64,000 bases of DNA from Nemania diffusa (GCA_038501195.1 JBBPUQ010000005.1:3286001-3350000); one strand, 5' to 3'. Counted from the first letter of the stretch, positions 1 through 12,286 are shown. The notes: a model not told the origin generated them from the sequence alone. Made by a program: numbers and translations.

Positions 1-3000
1 GTTCTAGACGAAGATCCCCTGGAAAAGACGATCAGGCCAAACTGGAACATTCCAGCGAAACCAGATAGGAACGATGACTCGTCTAGGCCACGCACATCTA
101 GGACATCGCCTCGGAAGCAATCAACTAGTGGCCATCACAGACACCATTCTCGAGCAAAGAGTACTACGAGTAACAAGTTTGAGCTACCATCACGCCCCGA
201 CCTAGCATATAGGGAACAATCCATTGAAGACTATTCAGACATTTTTGACGATAACGATGGGGTGCTTAACCAGAGGCTAGGCTTGAAGAAGGTGTGTATA
301 CTTCCCATGGGCTTGCTCACTATTGTTGCGTAAGACTTACATTTTGGACTGTAGCCCGATGCTCCCCAGTTGTTCCACCCCTCAGATCTCACAAGTCTGC
401 CACGCTCGACACAGTCACCCGAGACCGGCAGTTTACGGCGGAAACCCACATCGCGGCCCTCGGTTCTTCCTGGTCGACCATTCCAGCGATCTAAGTCGTC
501 GATCGAAATCCAAAAATTCGCCGAAAACGATGAGGAAGACTTTTCCGATATTTTCGGCCCCACTGACACTTTTACAGAGAAGGACGAAAGTGATAGGGGG
601 TCCGAAGATGGAAATCTCATGGTCGTATCACGTTTATCTAATAGCTCCTGGCTAGGCGACGACGAGGACGAGGACGACCCTTTTGCTTCCATGGATCCGG
701 GTTGGGACGAGATGGATCTCGAAGCAAATATTGCGCGAGACCGCCATGCCCGCCTAGCCGAGAGAGTGGAGGCGTTAGTTCGCTCACTGAAATCAACAGA
801 GGGCGAAGAGAGATTATTGGAATTGTCTGAGAGCCTTGTAAGTGTCTTCTTGACTTTCCGATTAACGGTTACTAATTTAACCTAGCTTGAGTTACTTTGG
901 GAAAGTGGCGAGGTCAAAGACTTGATCATTAGCGCACATGGTTTACTACCCATTTTAGAAATCCTAGAACCATGCACAGTCAAGAGCAGGCAACATATGA
1001 TTTTACAACTACTCAAAGTTGTCAATGCAGTCAGTATAATCCTTTTGCTGCCATTTCGTCGCCTCATACTGACATATGTATAGATCATACTGGACGATGT
1101 TGAGCTTCAGGAGAATCTTTGCTTTGTCGGTGGCATTCCAATTATTACCAAGTTTGCAGCACGCCAATACTCGAACGAAATACGGTTGGAAGCAGCTGCA
1201 TTTGTCAGACAAATGTACCAGACATCTACATTGACTCTCCAGATGTTCGTCAGCGCTGGTGGTCTCAATGTACTCGTTGAATTCTTAGATGAAGACTATG
1301 ATAGCGCCCGTGATTTGGTTTTAATTGGTGTTAACGGCATTTGGAATGTTTTTGAACTCCAGGTAAGGTTTTGCTTCCAGCTCCAACCCCAGGCCACAGA
1401 CTAATCAATATTATAGGGACCGACCCCAAAGAACGACTTCTGTCGCATATTTTCAAGGAGCAAGATCCTTGATCCTTTGGCCTTGGTCTTACATAGAGTC
1501 CTCGATGAGGACGTTGAGAGTGATCTCACAGAATTGATTGAAGGGAGGATCGTCAATATTTTCTATCTTTTCTCGCAAGCTGAGAACTACGTGAAAGAAG
1601 TAGTAGCCGATCGGCAAGTGTTGAAGAGTAAGTTGTGCCTGAATTCCCGCAGCATTTGTGATTAACCTTCCTCTAGGTGTTTTGAAAGACCTTCGACGTA
1701 TGACCCCTTCACATCAAATTACCATGCTAAAATTCATCAAAAATCTCTCCATGTTATCAACAACACTCGAGACCCTTCATTCAGCTGACGCAATCGATCT
1801 ACTCATCGAGCTGCTAAGTAGCAGCATGAAGAAGGAACACCCCCATTTTCGCGAAATATCCAACCAGGTCCTCAATACCATGTTCAATCTCTGTCGATTA
1901 AGCAAAGACCGCCAGGAGTATGCGGCCGTTAACGGGATCATCCCCATTCTCCTCAAGATCATGAAGACCGATCGACCACCCAAGGAATTTGCCCTGCCTA
2001 TCTTGTGTGACATGGCTCATTCGGGAAGCAAAGGCCGCAGATACTTATGGCAGAACAAGGGCCTGGACTTTTATGTATCTCTGCTTGCAGACCAATACTG
2101 GCAAGTCACCGCGCTCGACGCTATATTTGTCTGGTAAGCTCATCCCCCATGTTACACCCAAAGACTCATTCTAACAAGACTTTAGGTTGCAAGAAGAGAC
2201 TACTAAAGTGGAAGGCCATCTATTGAATGGCAAGTTCACTGACGCTATTGTGTCATGTTTCCATAACCCGAAGATCAATGCATTTGATCCCAACTTACTA
2301 GAGCCACTCCTCAAGCTCCTTCGGCTCTCGCCGCCACTTGCCGCGTCATTAGCGAAGCCTGACATGTACTCGGGCATCGCTCAACGGCTTTCACACAAGA
2401 AAGCAGTAGTACGGCTTAACCTTCTTCGTCTCGTGCGGAATATTCTTGTCGAAGCAAGAGATCACGGGAGCGTCATCAATCTCCGAGAAAGGCAGCTTAA
2501 ATCCCTATTGGATGCCGTCCGAATCCTTGCAGAGAAAGACTTGGCCGTTCTCGTCCGCAACCTTGCATCCGATCTTATCTTGTCGCACATCGATGGTGGC
2601 GCGGACCAACCCATCCCGGCAACCTCGACATCCGCATCAGGGCCTAATCATTCCCGCACAGGCCCGAGGCGCATTTATACACCACCCTCTCTCCATTCGA
2701 CACCATCCCTTCCTCATACACCCACACATGCTCCTAGGCACGCGCAGTCTTCCGCCTATATCGAAATCGCCTCTAGTCCCAAGCGATCGGCCGTGTCATT
2801 AACCCATGAGCGAGATGCTGCAATGCAGCGTCCCAGAAGTAGAGACGAAAACTCAGGAATCCCGGTCAGCTCAATTCCTCGTCGAGTGAGCGGTGACACC
2901 CAATCTGGCCTAGGCCTTCCCATTGGAACTAAGAATAGGATATCCCGTAGTTCAGGGTTGTACCCGCGAGCCAGCTTGAGTTCGCTAACAACCTCTCGTA

Positions 3001-3182
3001 GTGAGAGTGAATCGTCTAATAAAGAAAACATGACGGGTGCTAGTGGACGTAGCGCTCGGTATTCCAGCAGACACTCGCCGCCGACAGTAGCAGGTAGCTC
3101 GGGAAGCGGCACACCATCATTCCCGGTGAAGCAGAGACGAAGCCGAGCACCAAGTGAGGGGAAAAGTAAATGGAGTGCATAG
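1..3182 (+). CDS. sepH: Cdc7/SepH-type septation protein kinase, C-terminal part (5' end outside window)
   Basis: This is the 3' part of a MAPKKK-like kinase of the septation initiation network (S. pombe Cdc7, Aspergillus SepH). The kinase domain must lie upstream of the window. Exons: <1-291, 370-837, 886-1029, 1084-1362, 1417-1627, 1677-2133, 2186-3182; every junction is GT..AG and keeps frame. The visible protein has an acidic, Ser-rich linker (DYSDIFDDND and DEEDFSDIFGP motifs). An armadillo-like helical region follows, with conserved stretches such as LLELLWESGEV, GGIPIITKFAAR and LVRNILVEARDHGSV. A Ser/Pro/Arg-rich tail of about 180 residues closes it. The ARM-like region is characteristic of Cdc7/SepH/MAP3K-epsilon, which act at the spindle pole body upstream of septum formation. 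Family assignment comes from pattern recognition without seeing the kinase domain. Confidence 0.8.
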
Positions 3183-3824
3183 TGGCGCTTCTTAGCGGGA
3201 TGAAGGTGCGTCGTGCGGTGGTGGGCGATCGATCTGTTCATGAAATTATTCCCCAAAAGCATAGAAAGCGGGTCGGCGGGCTTCTGGCGCTTTGCTAGAT
3301 GGCGTTTATAAAATTCATACATGAGGTCATGAAGTTAATGCGTACTTAATATTACATCTAACGTTTACCGGCTATACCAGCACTAAAATTCTTACAACAT
3401 CACGGATTCTTCGGGTCCTGTCTAGACAAAGGACGTTGTCTCGTAGCAGGCGAGTGTTACGTACGATAGTTCATCATTTATTTCAAGTATAGTCTCAAAC
3501 AGTTATCTATAGCTCAATTAGCGTTGAGCCTATTTTAATGGAGTCGACTAATAGGTATATAGTTGAATAATAGGAAGAATAGGTCACTGCTAAGAGTAGA
3601 CCCCAGATTATCACAACCCTACTCCAGGAAGCATCTATCTAATAAGGTGCTTGTCTATCGATCTATATGCGCATATACCACCTCGGTAAACCAAATTCCG
3701 ATTGCCACCATCACGTCATTGCATTCATATATGCACGCGACTTACCTATCATGCAAGATACATGTACAATCACATCACTGACCTGATCTATTTGAAACCC
3801 CTTCATCTCCTAAAAAGGAGTTGA
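3183..3824. other. Intergenic stretch, no gene seen
   Basis: This AT-rich DNA follows the stop of the septation kinase and probably holds its 3' UTR and terminator. I see no reading frame with protein-like composition and no RNA gene. Confidence 0.5.
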
Positions 3825-4007
3825 CTCTTGTCTAAGAACGAGGGAGACGACTGGCTAAAGAGTATTGTGCCAGAGCAGCGTCCTGGAGACCGCGAGGACA
3901 TTGCGGGCACCGTGGTATTCCTTGCTAGTCCGGCCGGGGTATATATTAATGGCAACATCCTTGTGACCGATGGAGGCAGGTTGAGCAATCGGCCTGCTTC
4001 GTACTAA
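3825..4007 (+). pseudogene. Short-chain dehydrogenase/reductase relic (C-terminal 60 codons)
   Basis: The frame ending at the TAA of 4005-4007 encodes the typical C-terminal end of a classical SDR. RPGDREDIAGTVVFLAS is followed by a YINGNILVTDGG stretch, which corresponds to the cofactor-end signature of FabG-like reductases (usually ...G.P.EIA..V.FLAS....YI.G..L.VDGG). The frame is closed upstream by a TGA at 3822-3824. I found no Rossmann GxxxGxG motif or Tyr-xxx-Lys site in the preceding 600 bases. It therefore looks like a decayed or transposed 3' fragment and not a working gene. An undetected upstream exon cannot be excluded. Confidence 0.65.
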
Positions 4008-4894
4008 AGGGAGTTGCTTGTAGGTCGAAAGCCACCGAGAGTGTAGGGAATGAAACGATAATGAAGCAACAGGCAGAGATACCATCGTATCCGGTACTAG
4101 CTAGTGCTGCAATCGAAATAGATATTGATGCCGTAAAGGGATACATTAAGCACAATAACCTCTCTATCTTACGTACCTAGGTCGAATCCACTACCAGGGG
4201 GTGAGCAAGCCTACCCTACAGTCGGACACTTGCTACCCCTTTCGTCTCTAGTCCTTATGCAAAACCCCTAGCGCTCCTATGTAAACCACCACGCTTTGCA
4301 TCTTGATGATTCCCAGATAACTTGTTGTTATTGGATACAAATGATTGCGAGTTGGTATGGAGGCCTTCGGACCCGCATGGCGCCACCAACATACATGGCA
4401 ATAACAAACACCCGTTAGATCGGCGGTCTGAAGAATCCGTGCTGAGCCTTCAAAGGTCACAGCCTCAGTCAAAAGGTAAGAAATAGACTAGTCACAATGT
4501 CCCATGTCTTTCGCGCGAACCACAACCACAATTCATTATTAATGTAGATGATACCTACTCTTGATGACTCGATCTCCGCTTCTGTGCCGCTCGCTCGCAG
4601 CTCTATCTCGTTGCGCAGATCATAATACCACATACGGATATCACATACGACTTGCATTCTTGCAAAAGGCAGTTCTGTGAAATATCGAATGCCCCCTCAA
4701 TCATCGTTTACCAATAATCCCACGTGCAATAGTGAGGGCAGCGGTCCTTGAGATTACCTAACACTTTCATCCTATATGGAGTGTTGACTGTTCATAGGTA
4801 ATATTAGCATGTTTCCGTTATAGACTACGGCATGATAGAATAAGGTAGATAGATAGGTAGGGGTGGAATAGGAGATTTCTTCGAAGATTGGGGA
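4008..4894. other. Intergenic stretch with weak reading frames only
   Basis: This stretch lies between the SDR relic and a small secreted-protein gene. Minus-strand frames at 4248-4472 and 4469-4657 are open, but I recognise no domain and see no intron signals joining them. It may contain further decayed sequence and the 3' UTR of the secreted-protein gene. Confidence 0.4.
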
Positions 4895-5516
4895 TCAGTC
4901 AGAAATGAAATGGCCAATGTTCAGCCCCAACCTACAGGCCCAGCTCTTCTGCCATGACTTGCTCCAGACCCATCCAGAGGTGTGAGCGCCGCAGCGATTC
5001 TGGACGTACACCAGCGCCTCGTCCAGCTCGGCCTTCGATATGTGGTCGGTTTTGAAGTGTTTGCAGTTGCAGACCCAGACGCCCACACGACCTGTCAAGA
5101 GATAGAGATTAGCGACAGATTATCCGTAACGTAGGCGGTAGGACAGAAAGGTTCCAAAGCTCGTACATACGCCCACAGGAGTTGCGACGATCAAGGGAAG
5201 GTAGATCGAGAGCGACAGGGTGGGAAGAGGTCGAGCGTGAGGAAAGCACGCAAGTGTGGGTTTACATACCAGACTCTTCGCCATGCATGTCTGCCGTAGG
5301 AATGGCATGCTTAAGGCCCCATTGCACCAGTTTCTCCTTCGCGAGCAAGACATCTTCTAGCTTCAGTTGCTCCTCCCAGCAGCCCACACTGGTCAGTTTT
5401 ATTACTCTGGATTCGCTCAAGGTTCCGTTGTCTGGTATGACCGATTCGTTGACGTTGGGCATTGGCACTGCGCTGGCGAGTGCCAGCAGGCTAATGATGA
5501 TACTAAGGGCGACCAT
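4895..5516 (-). CDS. Small secreted protein (147 aa), function unknown
   Basis: Two exons on the minus strand, 5516-5270 and 5091-4895, are joined across a 178-nt GTATGT..CAG intron. The protein starts with a clear signal peptide (MVALSIIISLLALASA, cleavage probably before VPMPN). The mature part has a cysteine in VGCWEE, then CNC, then cysteines in NRCG and WACR, so up to five cysteines for disulfides. The second exon contains a Trp-rich GWVWSKSWQKSWACR stretch. I do not recognise a named family. Size, signal peptide and cysteine content fit a small secreted, possibly effector-like protein. The start is the first ATG, directly before the hydrophobic segment. Confidence 0.7.
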
Positions 5517-6683
5517 GATTCTCTAGGTAGTGGATTGGGGACGGGTATGAATCTGTGACTGGATATGATTCACGTTGTGATTTTGTTGTAGCAGGATTCT
5601 TCAGCGAAGTGATAGACGTGGACAGTAGCTGAAGAGGAAAATATATTCATAGAGCGAGTGACTAGATTTAGGGGTCGTCTGACATTCGCTTTTAAGCTAT
5701 TAGAACCTAATCTCGGCCTCGGAGACCGCAAAACTGGGTTTACAGTCGGGGGGTTTCAGCGGCCAGGCTTGTTCTCAATCAGGCTCTTTGCCAGAGTTGT
5801 GATTGATATAGTGTGTCTCAAAGCTGGTAGTAGGGTGGTCATCGAGCCATTCTTGTGGTTGCTTGTTGTTCGGGCACGAGTGTGAGCTGGCTTTCTCGCA
5901 AGCATTCTGTTGTGTCTACGACTTCAGTAATACTACACCACGGAGCGATGGTAAAGAGTACCTAGTCATTGTGGATTAATAGCGTTTACACCGATTACCT
6001 CATCATATCCGGCTTAGGAAGGATAAAAGCAGTGCAAAAGCCAGAGGGGGGTGTCATGATTCTAGCTGGCACGGACGGACGAACTGCGTGCATAAAGTCA
6101 ATCGTTCGCTATCTGAAAACTATATAGGGAAAGCATACCTAGGTACTTAGTCACCCGCCTATTTATAGAAAAAGGTTGAAGAGAGGGATTGGGTAAAGAC
6201 TATAGGTGGCAGCAGCGTAAGCACTCTCACACGTAGAAGATGCCGGCCATAGTAGCACTGACCGTATTATTCCATCTCGCTACCAATCTATATGGCTCCC
6301 AAGAAATGTAAAACTACATTTGAAGCTACTCTTCGAGCAAATACGTGACGACTTATAACCATCTCTTTGGTCACTTGATGTCTCAAGCTAAAATCTAGCC
6401 CGAAAGTCATACATGTGTGGGTTATAACGCAAAATGATACGTAACGCCCGACATAACCTACCATGTCAAAGCCTCATGAAACAGCGAATATAGTTACTCC
6501 CGACGCCAAACTGTGCTCCTGCCGTAAACAAGCCCAAGCCAAATACACTTTCAAGAGGTGAGCCCTGGGATCGTAAGCGATTCATTCCAACCCTTGGTAT
6601 CTCCTATCCATCGTCACTGAAAGAAATATAAAGATAAAGGGAAGATCTTTGATGTGCGACAACTAGCATACGATGACTAATCA
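5517..6683. other. Intergenic: upstream of secreted protein, downstream of RAD52
   Basis: The stretch should hold the promoter of the minus-strand secreted-protein gene and the 3' end of RAD52. It contains CCTAGGTA-type motifs near 6140. I see no supported gene; the open frame at 5658-5885 has no recognisable features. Confidence 0.5.
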
Positions 6684-8403
6684 TCATGTCATCTTCTGCC
6701 GTTTAGCATCTATTCCCGTAGCCGACGGGGGTCCATTTGTCGAAACCTCGGTAAGCGGTGTCCTACTGCCGCTGCCGACGCCGCCGCCGCCGCCGCCATC
6801 GGGGCCACCAGGCGCGGGTCTCTTCATCGTAGGTGGTCGATACTGACTTCTATTCCCGAGCGGACTTCCCGCGCCTCCGGGCGCACCAATCTGCCTCGTG
6901 TGACTGAGGGATGGGTTGACCACATTTGGCGGGCCACCAGGAGCGGGACGTTGCTGGTCTGGCTCTCTTTTCACGGGCGCGATATGAACGCCACTTCTAG
7001 ACAGAGGTTTCGTAGATTTGTGGTCAATACCGGGCGTCTTTCTAATCGACGGGCTTTCGGCGCGGGGATCGAACAGTTTGGCTCCTCGGTCCACAGCGAC
7101 TACCGTGCCCGGATCTACGCCCTCTGGCACGTCCTTCACGGATCGCGCCGAGAAGAAGGCTGCTGGTTCGTTGGGAGCCCCGGTCGGGGGATTCATGGCT
7201 CCAGGCGGCCGTAGAGCAACATTGGGGGGTGGTGTCATTGTTCTGTTGTTCCCAGCGGCATATTGGGCCGCGGTATTCGCGTGATTTTGAGGCCTGGGTT
7301 GGTGCTGCTGTGGATTAGGACGACCCTGGAATTGACCGGCTGGCCGATACGATTGTTGATTGGGCGTCTGGGGTGCTCTAGGTGGTTGAACAACAGATCT
7401 AGGGGGCGGCTGCATTGACTTGGAAGGAGGCCCGTTCATAGGCTGTCTATTACGATCATTGGGATTACCAGCGACTGAATTCTGTGATTTTTCGTTTGAA
7501 CGGGCAAGGTGGTCGTGCGACCCAGGCAATACTACCTCATCCGGGTGGCCATCTTCGGTGACACCAAAGTCAGCCATGTCAAAATCGCCGAAATCTTCTT
7601 CCAGAGCTAACGCATCCGATAAGCCTACATGTCCAACAAATCAGTATCTGCCCAGTCAATATCATCTGAACCAAACCCACCACTCGAAGTAGTCCGATCG
7701 CCGCTCCTATCAGCGATGGCTTTAGGCTCCACTTTGACGATATCCTGCTCCTTCTTGGCAAAATCGGGATGCCGATGGAGGCTCCCTTCATCGAACTTGG
7801 TCGGCCCAACCTTGATTTTCGTCACCTTGGACAAGTAGTCCTTGTCGTAGATGCAATTACCTAACACATTACCGAAACTCCGTAGCGCCCGCTTCAATGC
7901 ATCTGTGGTTCCCTCTTTCTTAGCCTTCTCGAAAGCGGCAGCCTTCCCCTTGCAGTTCTCTATATGGCCGTACCCGATATCTTCGTGAAACGTGCCATCT
8001 CGCAACGTGACCCGCACGATGACGGACAGACCGAGGGAAATCTTGAGTGTTTGGGGGTTCTCGTCGACGAAGTCAACCTGTATGTTCTGAATGCTAGACG
8101 ACCAGCCGTTGAAGCCGAAGACTTCATTTGCAAGGGCGATGCATTTCTCGGCGGCGATGTAGTGTACCTTCTGGCCGGACGGGCCGCTGCGGGCTGACAA
8201 GTACTCAGGCCCAAGCTGCTTCTCTAGCCGGGACTGGAGGGTAGCAATCTCGATGGCAGTGAATTCAGATATGCGCGGCTTAGTTTCCTCGAAAGGGTTG
8301 GCGATGCTGCTGTGTTGGTCGCCTGGACTGTCCATTCATTATGGTTAGTTGGATTTGCGACGCGTCAATTGAGGGCGAGGTAGACAACCACATACGCAGG
8401 CAT
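6684..8403 (-). CDS. RAD52: DNA repair and recombination protein RAD52 (531 aa)
   Basis: RAD52 promotes single-strand annealing and loads Rad51 in homologous recombination. Model: 8403-8396 (8-nt first exon, ATGCCTGC), 8327-7681, 7624-6684. The first intron has GTATG, a CTAAC branch and CAG. It gives the N-terminus MPAPGDQH, which I recall as common in ascomycete Rad52. Residues ~15-190 match the conserved annealing domain (LGPEYLSAR, VHYIAAEK, VFGFNGWSS, HEDIGYGHIENCKGKAAAFE, GNVLGNCIYDK). The C-terminal half is Pro/Gln-rich and low in complexity, with the fungal MADFGVTEDGHPDEVVLP segment. The second intron (7680-7625, 56 nt, GTGGGT..TAG) is needed to join two frames. If it is not removed, translation stops after DDIDWADTDLLDM at about 237-238 residues. 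Confidence 0.9.
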
Positions 8404-9917
8404 GGCGACGGATTCACGCTTTGAACCCGCAGTCCGGGAGCATCGAGGCCGTCAGATCGAGTAAGCACGCAGCAATGATTAGCGTATGTAGCTTTAGACG
8501 TAATGTCGGCTGAGGTTAGATCGAAGTGGTGTTTCACTAACTGGGGTGGATTGGACTGTTAACGAGGCACCAAGACGCGTGGAGTAGCGTTCCACTACAT
8601 TACTATGCGATTACATAATACGCGCAGGCAGACACCAAGTCACGAGACCACTCGTACCACATACTTACCTAGGTACCAGGTATCCACCTCATTACACATG
8701 CCAGTCCAAAACAGGTAGGCTTAGGTACCTATCTAGAAGACAGTAAGCTGCCCCTCATTTGGCCCTTCTTATATACTTCTTAAGCTCTTCACATTTTCCA
8801 CTGAACACATTCTTATGCATGTAGTCTATGTATAGAGAGCCTTTTTAACAAACAGAACACTTAAATAAGCATAAATAAACATAAATAAGCATAAATATAA
8901 GCCTAACATTTACAATACCATGACCTCATGACAACCTTTGTAGTAGAAGTGAAGCGCGAACCATTCGAGTATCTATATTCGCTTTAGCACGCTTAAAGGC
9001 GAGACTTATCTGATAAAAGAGACGAGAATTTGGCGCTACATTTCTAGAGAGTTTGCGATGACCTCGACCGTACCCAGCCTAAAGCCCAAATAGGTAGGTC
9101 TTGCGATATCTTCTAGAGCTAGATAAGAGAAAAGGCGGTTTCAACCGGGTTGAAAGTGAAACCAGCGTTGTAAGATAGGTGGCGTGCATACCAGGTATTC
9201 AAGCATCGCTATATCAATTTACTTGACCGACATCTCATCACAGAGGATAGGTGTTCTAAGAAGAGTGAATGCGTGGGATCAGTATTCTTAAATATATACA
9301 ACGTAATGATTACCTTGTACGAGGGGGAATTACATAGCCCAAGAAAGTGGTGGGAGATGAAACTTTTGGCTCCTACGTAATGGTATCGAAAAAGTGCATT
9401 ATCAACGGTTTGGCAAGCAATCTATGCCACAACCTCTAACCCCTTCTTCCAGGGCTACTGCTACCTACTATGATTCATGCTAATCACGAACCCTCGTATG
9501 TACAGACATCAGTCAACCTCGAGTCCGGTATCAGCCGAGCCAAGTCCGTACATGAAGACGGCCCGGTTTTCTCTTGATTCGGGATCCAACCAGGAACGAT
9601 GCATGCGAATTCACACGGGCAACTAGGATATCAAGTAGAAAAGAAAAGGCCAAACGCCCCCCACAGACAGTATAGAACGCCTAGATGTGTAAACCATGAC
9701 GCCGAATCCGAATCTATGCCCCCCGTAACAAATAGTCCCCCGTAAATTCGTCGTCGTGACACAGCGCAAGATGTGCGGATGCAACCTCCTCCATACCAAT
9801 GCATAAACAGGCCATGCTATACGCCCTCTCATGCAATAACATCAGGCGCTTTTTTTTGGTCCTTTCGAAAATCACGCCAGCTCCATGTCCTCACTCCCGT
9901 CTTAGGCTAGTTTGCTT
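8404..9917. other. Intergenic: RAD52 promoter side and STS1 3' side
   Basis: There is no supported gene. The stretch contains a short AT-rich tandem repeat at about 8862-8903 and CCTAGGTA motifs near 8665-8730. The frames at 9623-9832 and elsewhere look random. Confidence 0.5.
8862..8903. repeat. AT-rich short tandem repeat
   Basis: About four imperfect copies of a 10-nt unit (ATAAATAAGC and variants) lie upstream of RAD52. Unit boundaries are approximate. Confidence 0.6.
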
Positions 9918-10990
9918 CTACCAAGGCCCAACCCGTACAGAAGAGGCGTAGTTCCCGGCCATAAGTTGGTCAACGAGGGAGGCCGCATTCGATGAGGGAA
10001 TCGACGGTCCACTGTTGGCGTTCCCATCAACCCAGCCAACGTTGGCAGCCATAGCCGACATGGCTATGTGCAATCGACCACCAGCCTGTTGATTGTGCTT
10101 CGCCAAGATTTGGTTCCATCCATCCGAGTGCAGCACGAAGCCCGCTCCCTTTTTCGAAGCCTCGGTGATGACAAGTGCCCAAGCCTTCGAGATCTCATCG
10201 TATGCATTTTCCTTGTGGTGGCGATAGCCCTGGCTCTCCCATTCTGGAAGACTGTGTACCAGCTTTGTTGCTCCATCTAGGAACTGCAGCGAGATGGCGG
10301 CCTGGGCTTCGTTCGGAGGTAGGTACTGTGGCGTAAAATCGGCAAGGGCATCGATCAGGGCGATGAGGGGTTGCTTGACTCGAAAATAGGTGTAGTCGGA
10401 GCTAGAACCGCCATAGGGGAACGCCGCCTGTAGTCTAGTCTGGTATTCGCTCAAGACCTGCAACGCACACTCGACAGATGGCCTTGGTGCACCTTTGACC
10501 ACCTCTTCACCGATCTCGGGTTGTCGTTCGCATATGGTCTGGAGGACGGTTCGGAGCTGTGTAACATCGAGGGTTTCCAAAAGGCGAGAAAGGGTTAAAG
10601 GTCGGCCGCTAGGGTCGCTAGATCGCACTCTTTTCGTTGGTCGGACAAGTTGGCGGGACTGCACAGCGGGCGAGCTGGACGGCGAAACCGACATTTCATC
10701 GGCTTCCTCGTCGGCTTTGCGTTTTCGATGGCCGGGAACAGCATTATGAAAAGGGGACACTATTGGGGGGGTGGTTAGTAACGGTATCCGACAAGTCGAG
10801 CAGTGCGAAAGCCAAAGCACGCAATAGATGCAGAAGGACGGGGTAGCGGCACAACACCGATGGTGATGATGGTGATGGCCATGGCGATGAGCATGGCGAT
10901 GAGCAACGTACTGGAGCGAGTGGGAGATCGTCGACTAGTATCGTGGGGGTGGTGGAAGAAGGATGGCTTTGGCGACAATAAAACGTTCAT
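9918..10990 (-). CDS. STS1: Tethering factor for nuclear proteasome Sts1/Cut8 (306 aa)
   Basis: Sts1/Cut8 anchors 26S proteasomes at the nuclear envelope. Two exons, 10990-10912 and 10759-9918, are joined over a GTACGT..TAG intron with a perfect TTACTAAC branch. The N-terminus MNVLLSPKPSFFHHPHDTSR.SPTRSS and the following basic HRKRKADEE match the usual start of fungal Sts1 proteins. The central domain carries LSRLLETLDVTQLRTVL, YFRVKQPLIALIDALADFTPQYLPPNE and HKENAYDEISKAWALVI, typical of Cut8. Length is in the normal range. The intron contains a degenerate GATGGY-type triplet repeat (10861-10905). The start is the only ATG that gives the conserved N-terminus. Confidence 0.88.
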
Positions 10991-12286
10991 ATTGTCTCTG
11001 TTCCGTTTATCTGGTGAGATGGACGACAGTGGATGAAGGGAGAGAGACCCAAATGGGGATGATGGAAATTGCGGTCGACTTGTGCGAAACGGGGGGTTTA
11101 GCTGCTAGGATGGTTTGAGCATCGGCTCTCGGGTTGGAATCGTCTGGTGGTTCCCTTAACTGGGCAAGAAGCTAAAAGCTGAGGACCGCCGCTCACGCAT
11201 CCACAGTGACAAGACAGACAATACTGGGTTTAGGATGGGATGGGAAGCGAGCGGCGGTGGGCGGTAGGAGGCGGTAGGAGGCGGTAGTGTTGATTTGGAT
11301 GATTTGACGAGAGGGAAAGAAGTGGATGGATAGGATGGGGTTTTGTGCCGATGTGAGTGGGTCCAGGTACTCTACTACATTCTCGAGTACCTATACCACC
11401 TGATGGGTAATGGATAGCGCTTCTCCTCGGTACTGGTACTCAAAAAGGACATTGCAATGCCCTCCCCTGTTGCCCTGTCGTAGCGTCAACAACAGCACTA
11501 TATGTACAGCGTACTACCACAGTGGGTAACAGCACTGAAGCAGCTGACAAAGGGTGGGCTAGGTTGCTGTCTCAGTATGCGTATGTAGGTCACCGCTATG
11601 ATCTTATCGACTGCCCAGGGCTGCTCCAAGGCATCTGCTGAACTCGTTGGCAAGCCGTGATTGGTCAACCCTATCCGAATTAGTGGGGCGCTACTTACCT
11701 TATATAGGACACTGCGCAAGCTGCTCCAAATGAATCGACGAATGAAGCAGGATTCGTGATAAGTTTATTCTTGTTCTCCGCCTGGGATCGTGGTGCAGAG
11801 CGCAATCAATGCAACAAGATGGTTTAGGAAAAGTATAGCGAATCACCAACGACCTAGCCGACACCCTTGTAGTCTCATGAGTAGCCCATTTGTCTGTATG
11901 TAAGTATTCCATCCTGGTCACAAGAGCAATCGCATAGGATACCTAGTATGAGAATCCCAACATGAATTTTATTTTGTCTAGCTATCTCAACATTGACGAG
12001 GCAACTAGTGCCCGGTCTTCCAACCTCTCAATATGTGCCACTGAATCGACAACCATGTATCCTACCCCATTTCTCGAAGCAAATGTACAATCATCTCAGA
12101 GCAACATGTGTCAAAGTAACGAATAGCGGAAGCGGGGACACACACTTTTCCTAGGTATCTCCACATGAATTTCCCCCATGTGGACGGCCCTCAAGGCGGT
12201 CAATTCTCGCACACATCTGCCTGAGCCTCTGGAGGGAGCGAGGTTGGCCTACAGGTGAATGTAAGACCGAACATGCAGCTTCCTAA
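10991..12286. other. Intergenic: STS1 promoter side
   Basis: No gene is supported. It includes a 10-nt tandem repeat of GCGGTAGGAG type at about 11259-11288, and the 3' flank of the unknown gene that ends at 12287. Confidence 0.5.
11259..11288. repeat. GCGGTAGGAG tandem repeat, about 3 copies
   Basis: Three adjacent copies of a 10-nt unit lie about 270 nt upstream of the STS1 start codon. This is a simple repeat without evident function. Confidence 0.7.

Noticed and set aside
231..692. 153-aa open frame on the minus strand
   Set aside because: It is antisense to exons of the septation kinase and Ser-rich only because of the acidic coding strand.
4175..4200. GGTCGAATCC, resembling a tRNA B-box
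   Set aside because: No cloverleaf could be built from the 80 bases around it on either strand.
6900..7284. Two plus-strand frames over RAD52
   Set aside because: They are shadows of the Pro/Gln-rich RAD52 exon.
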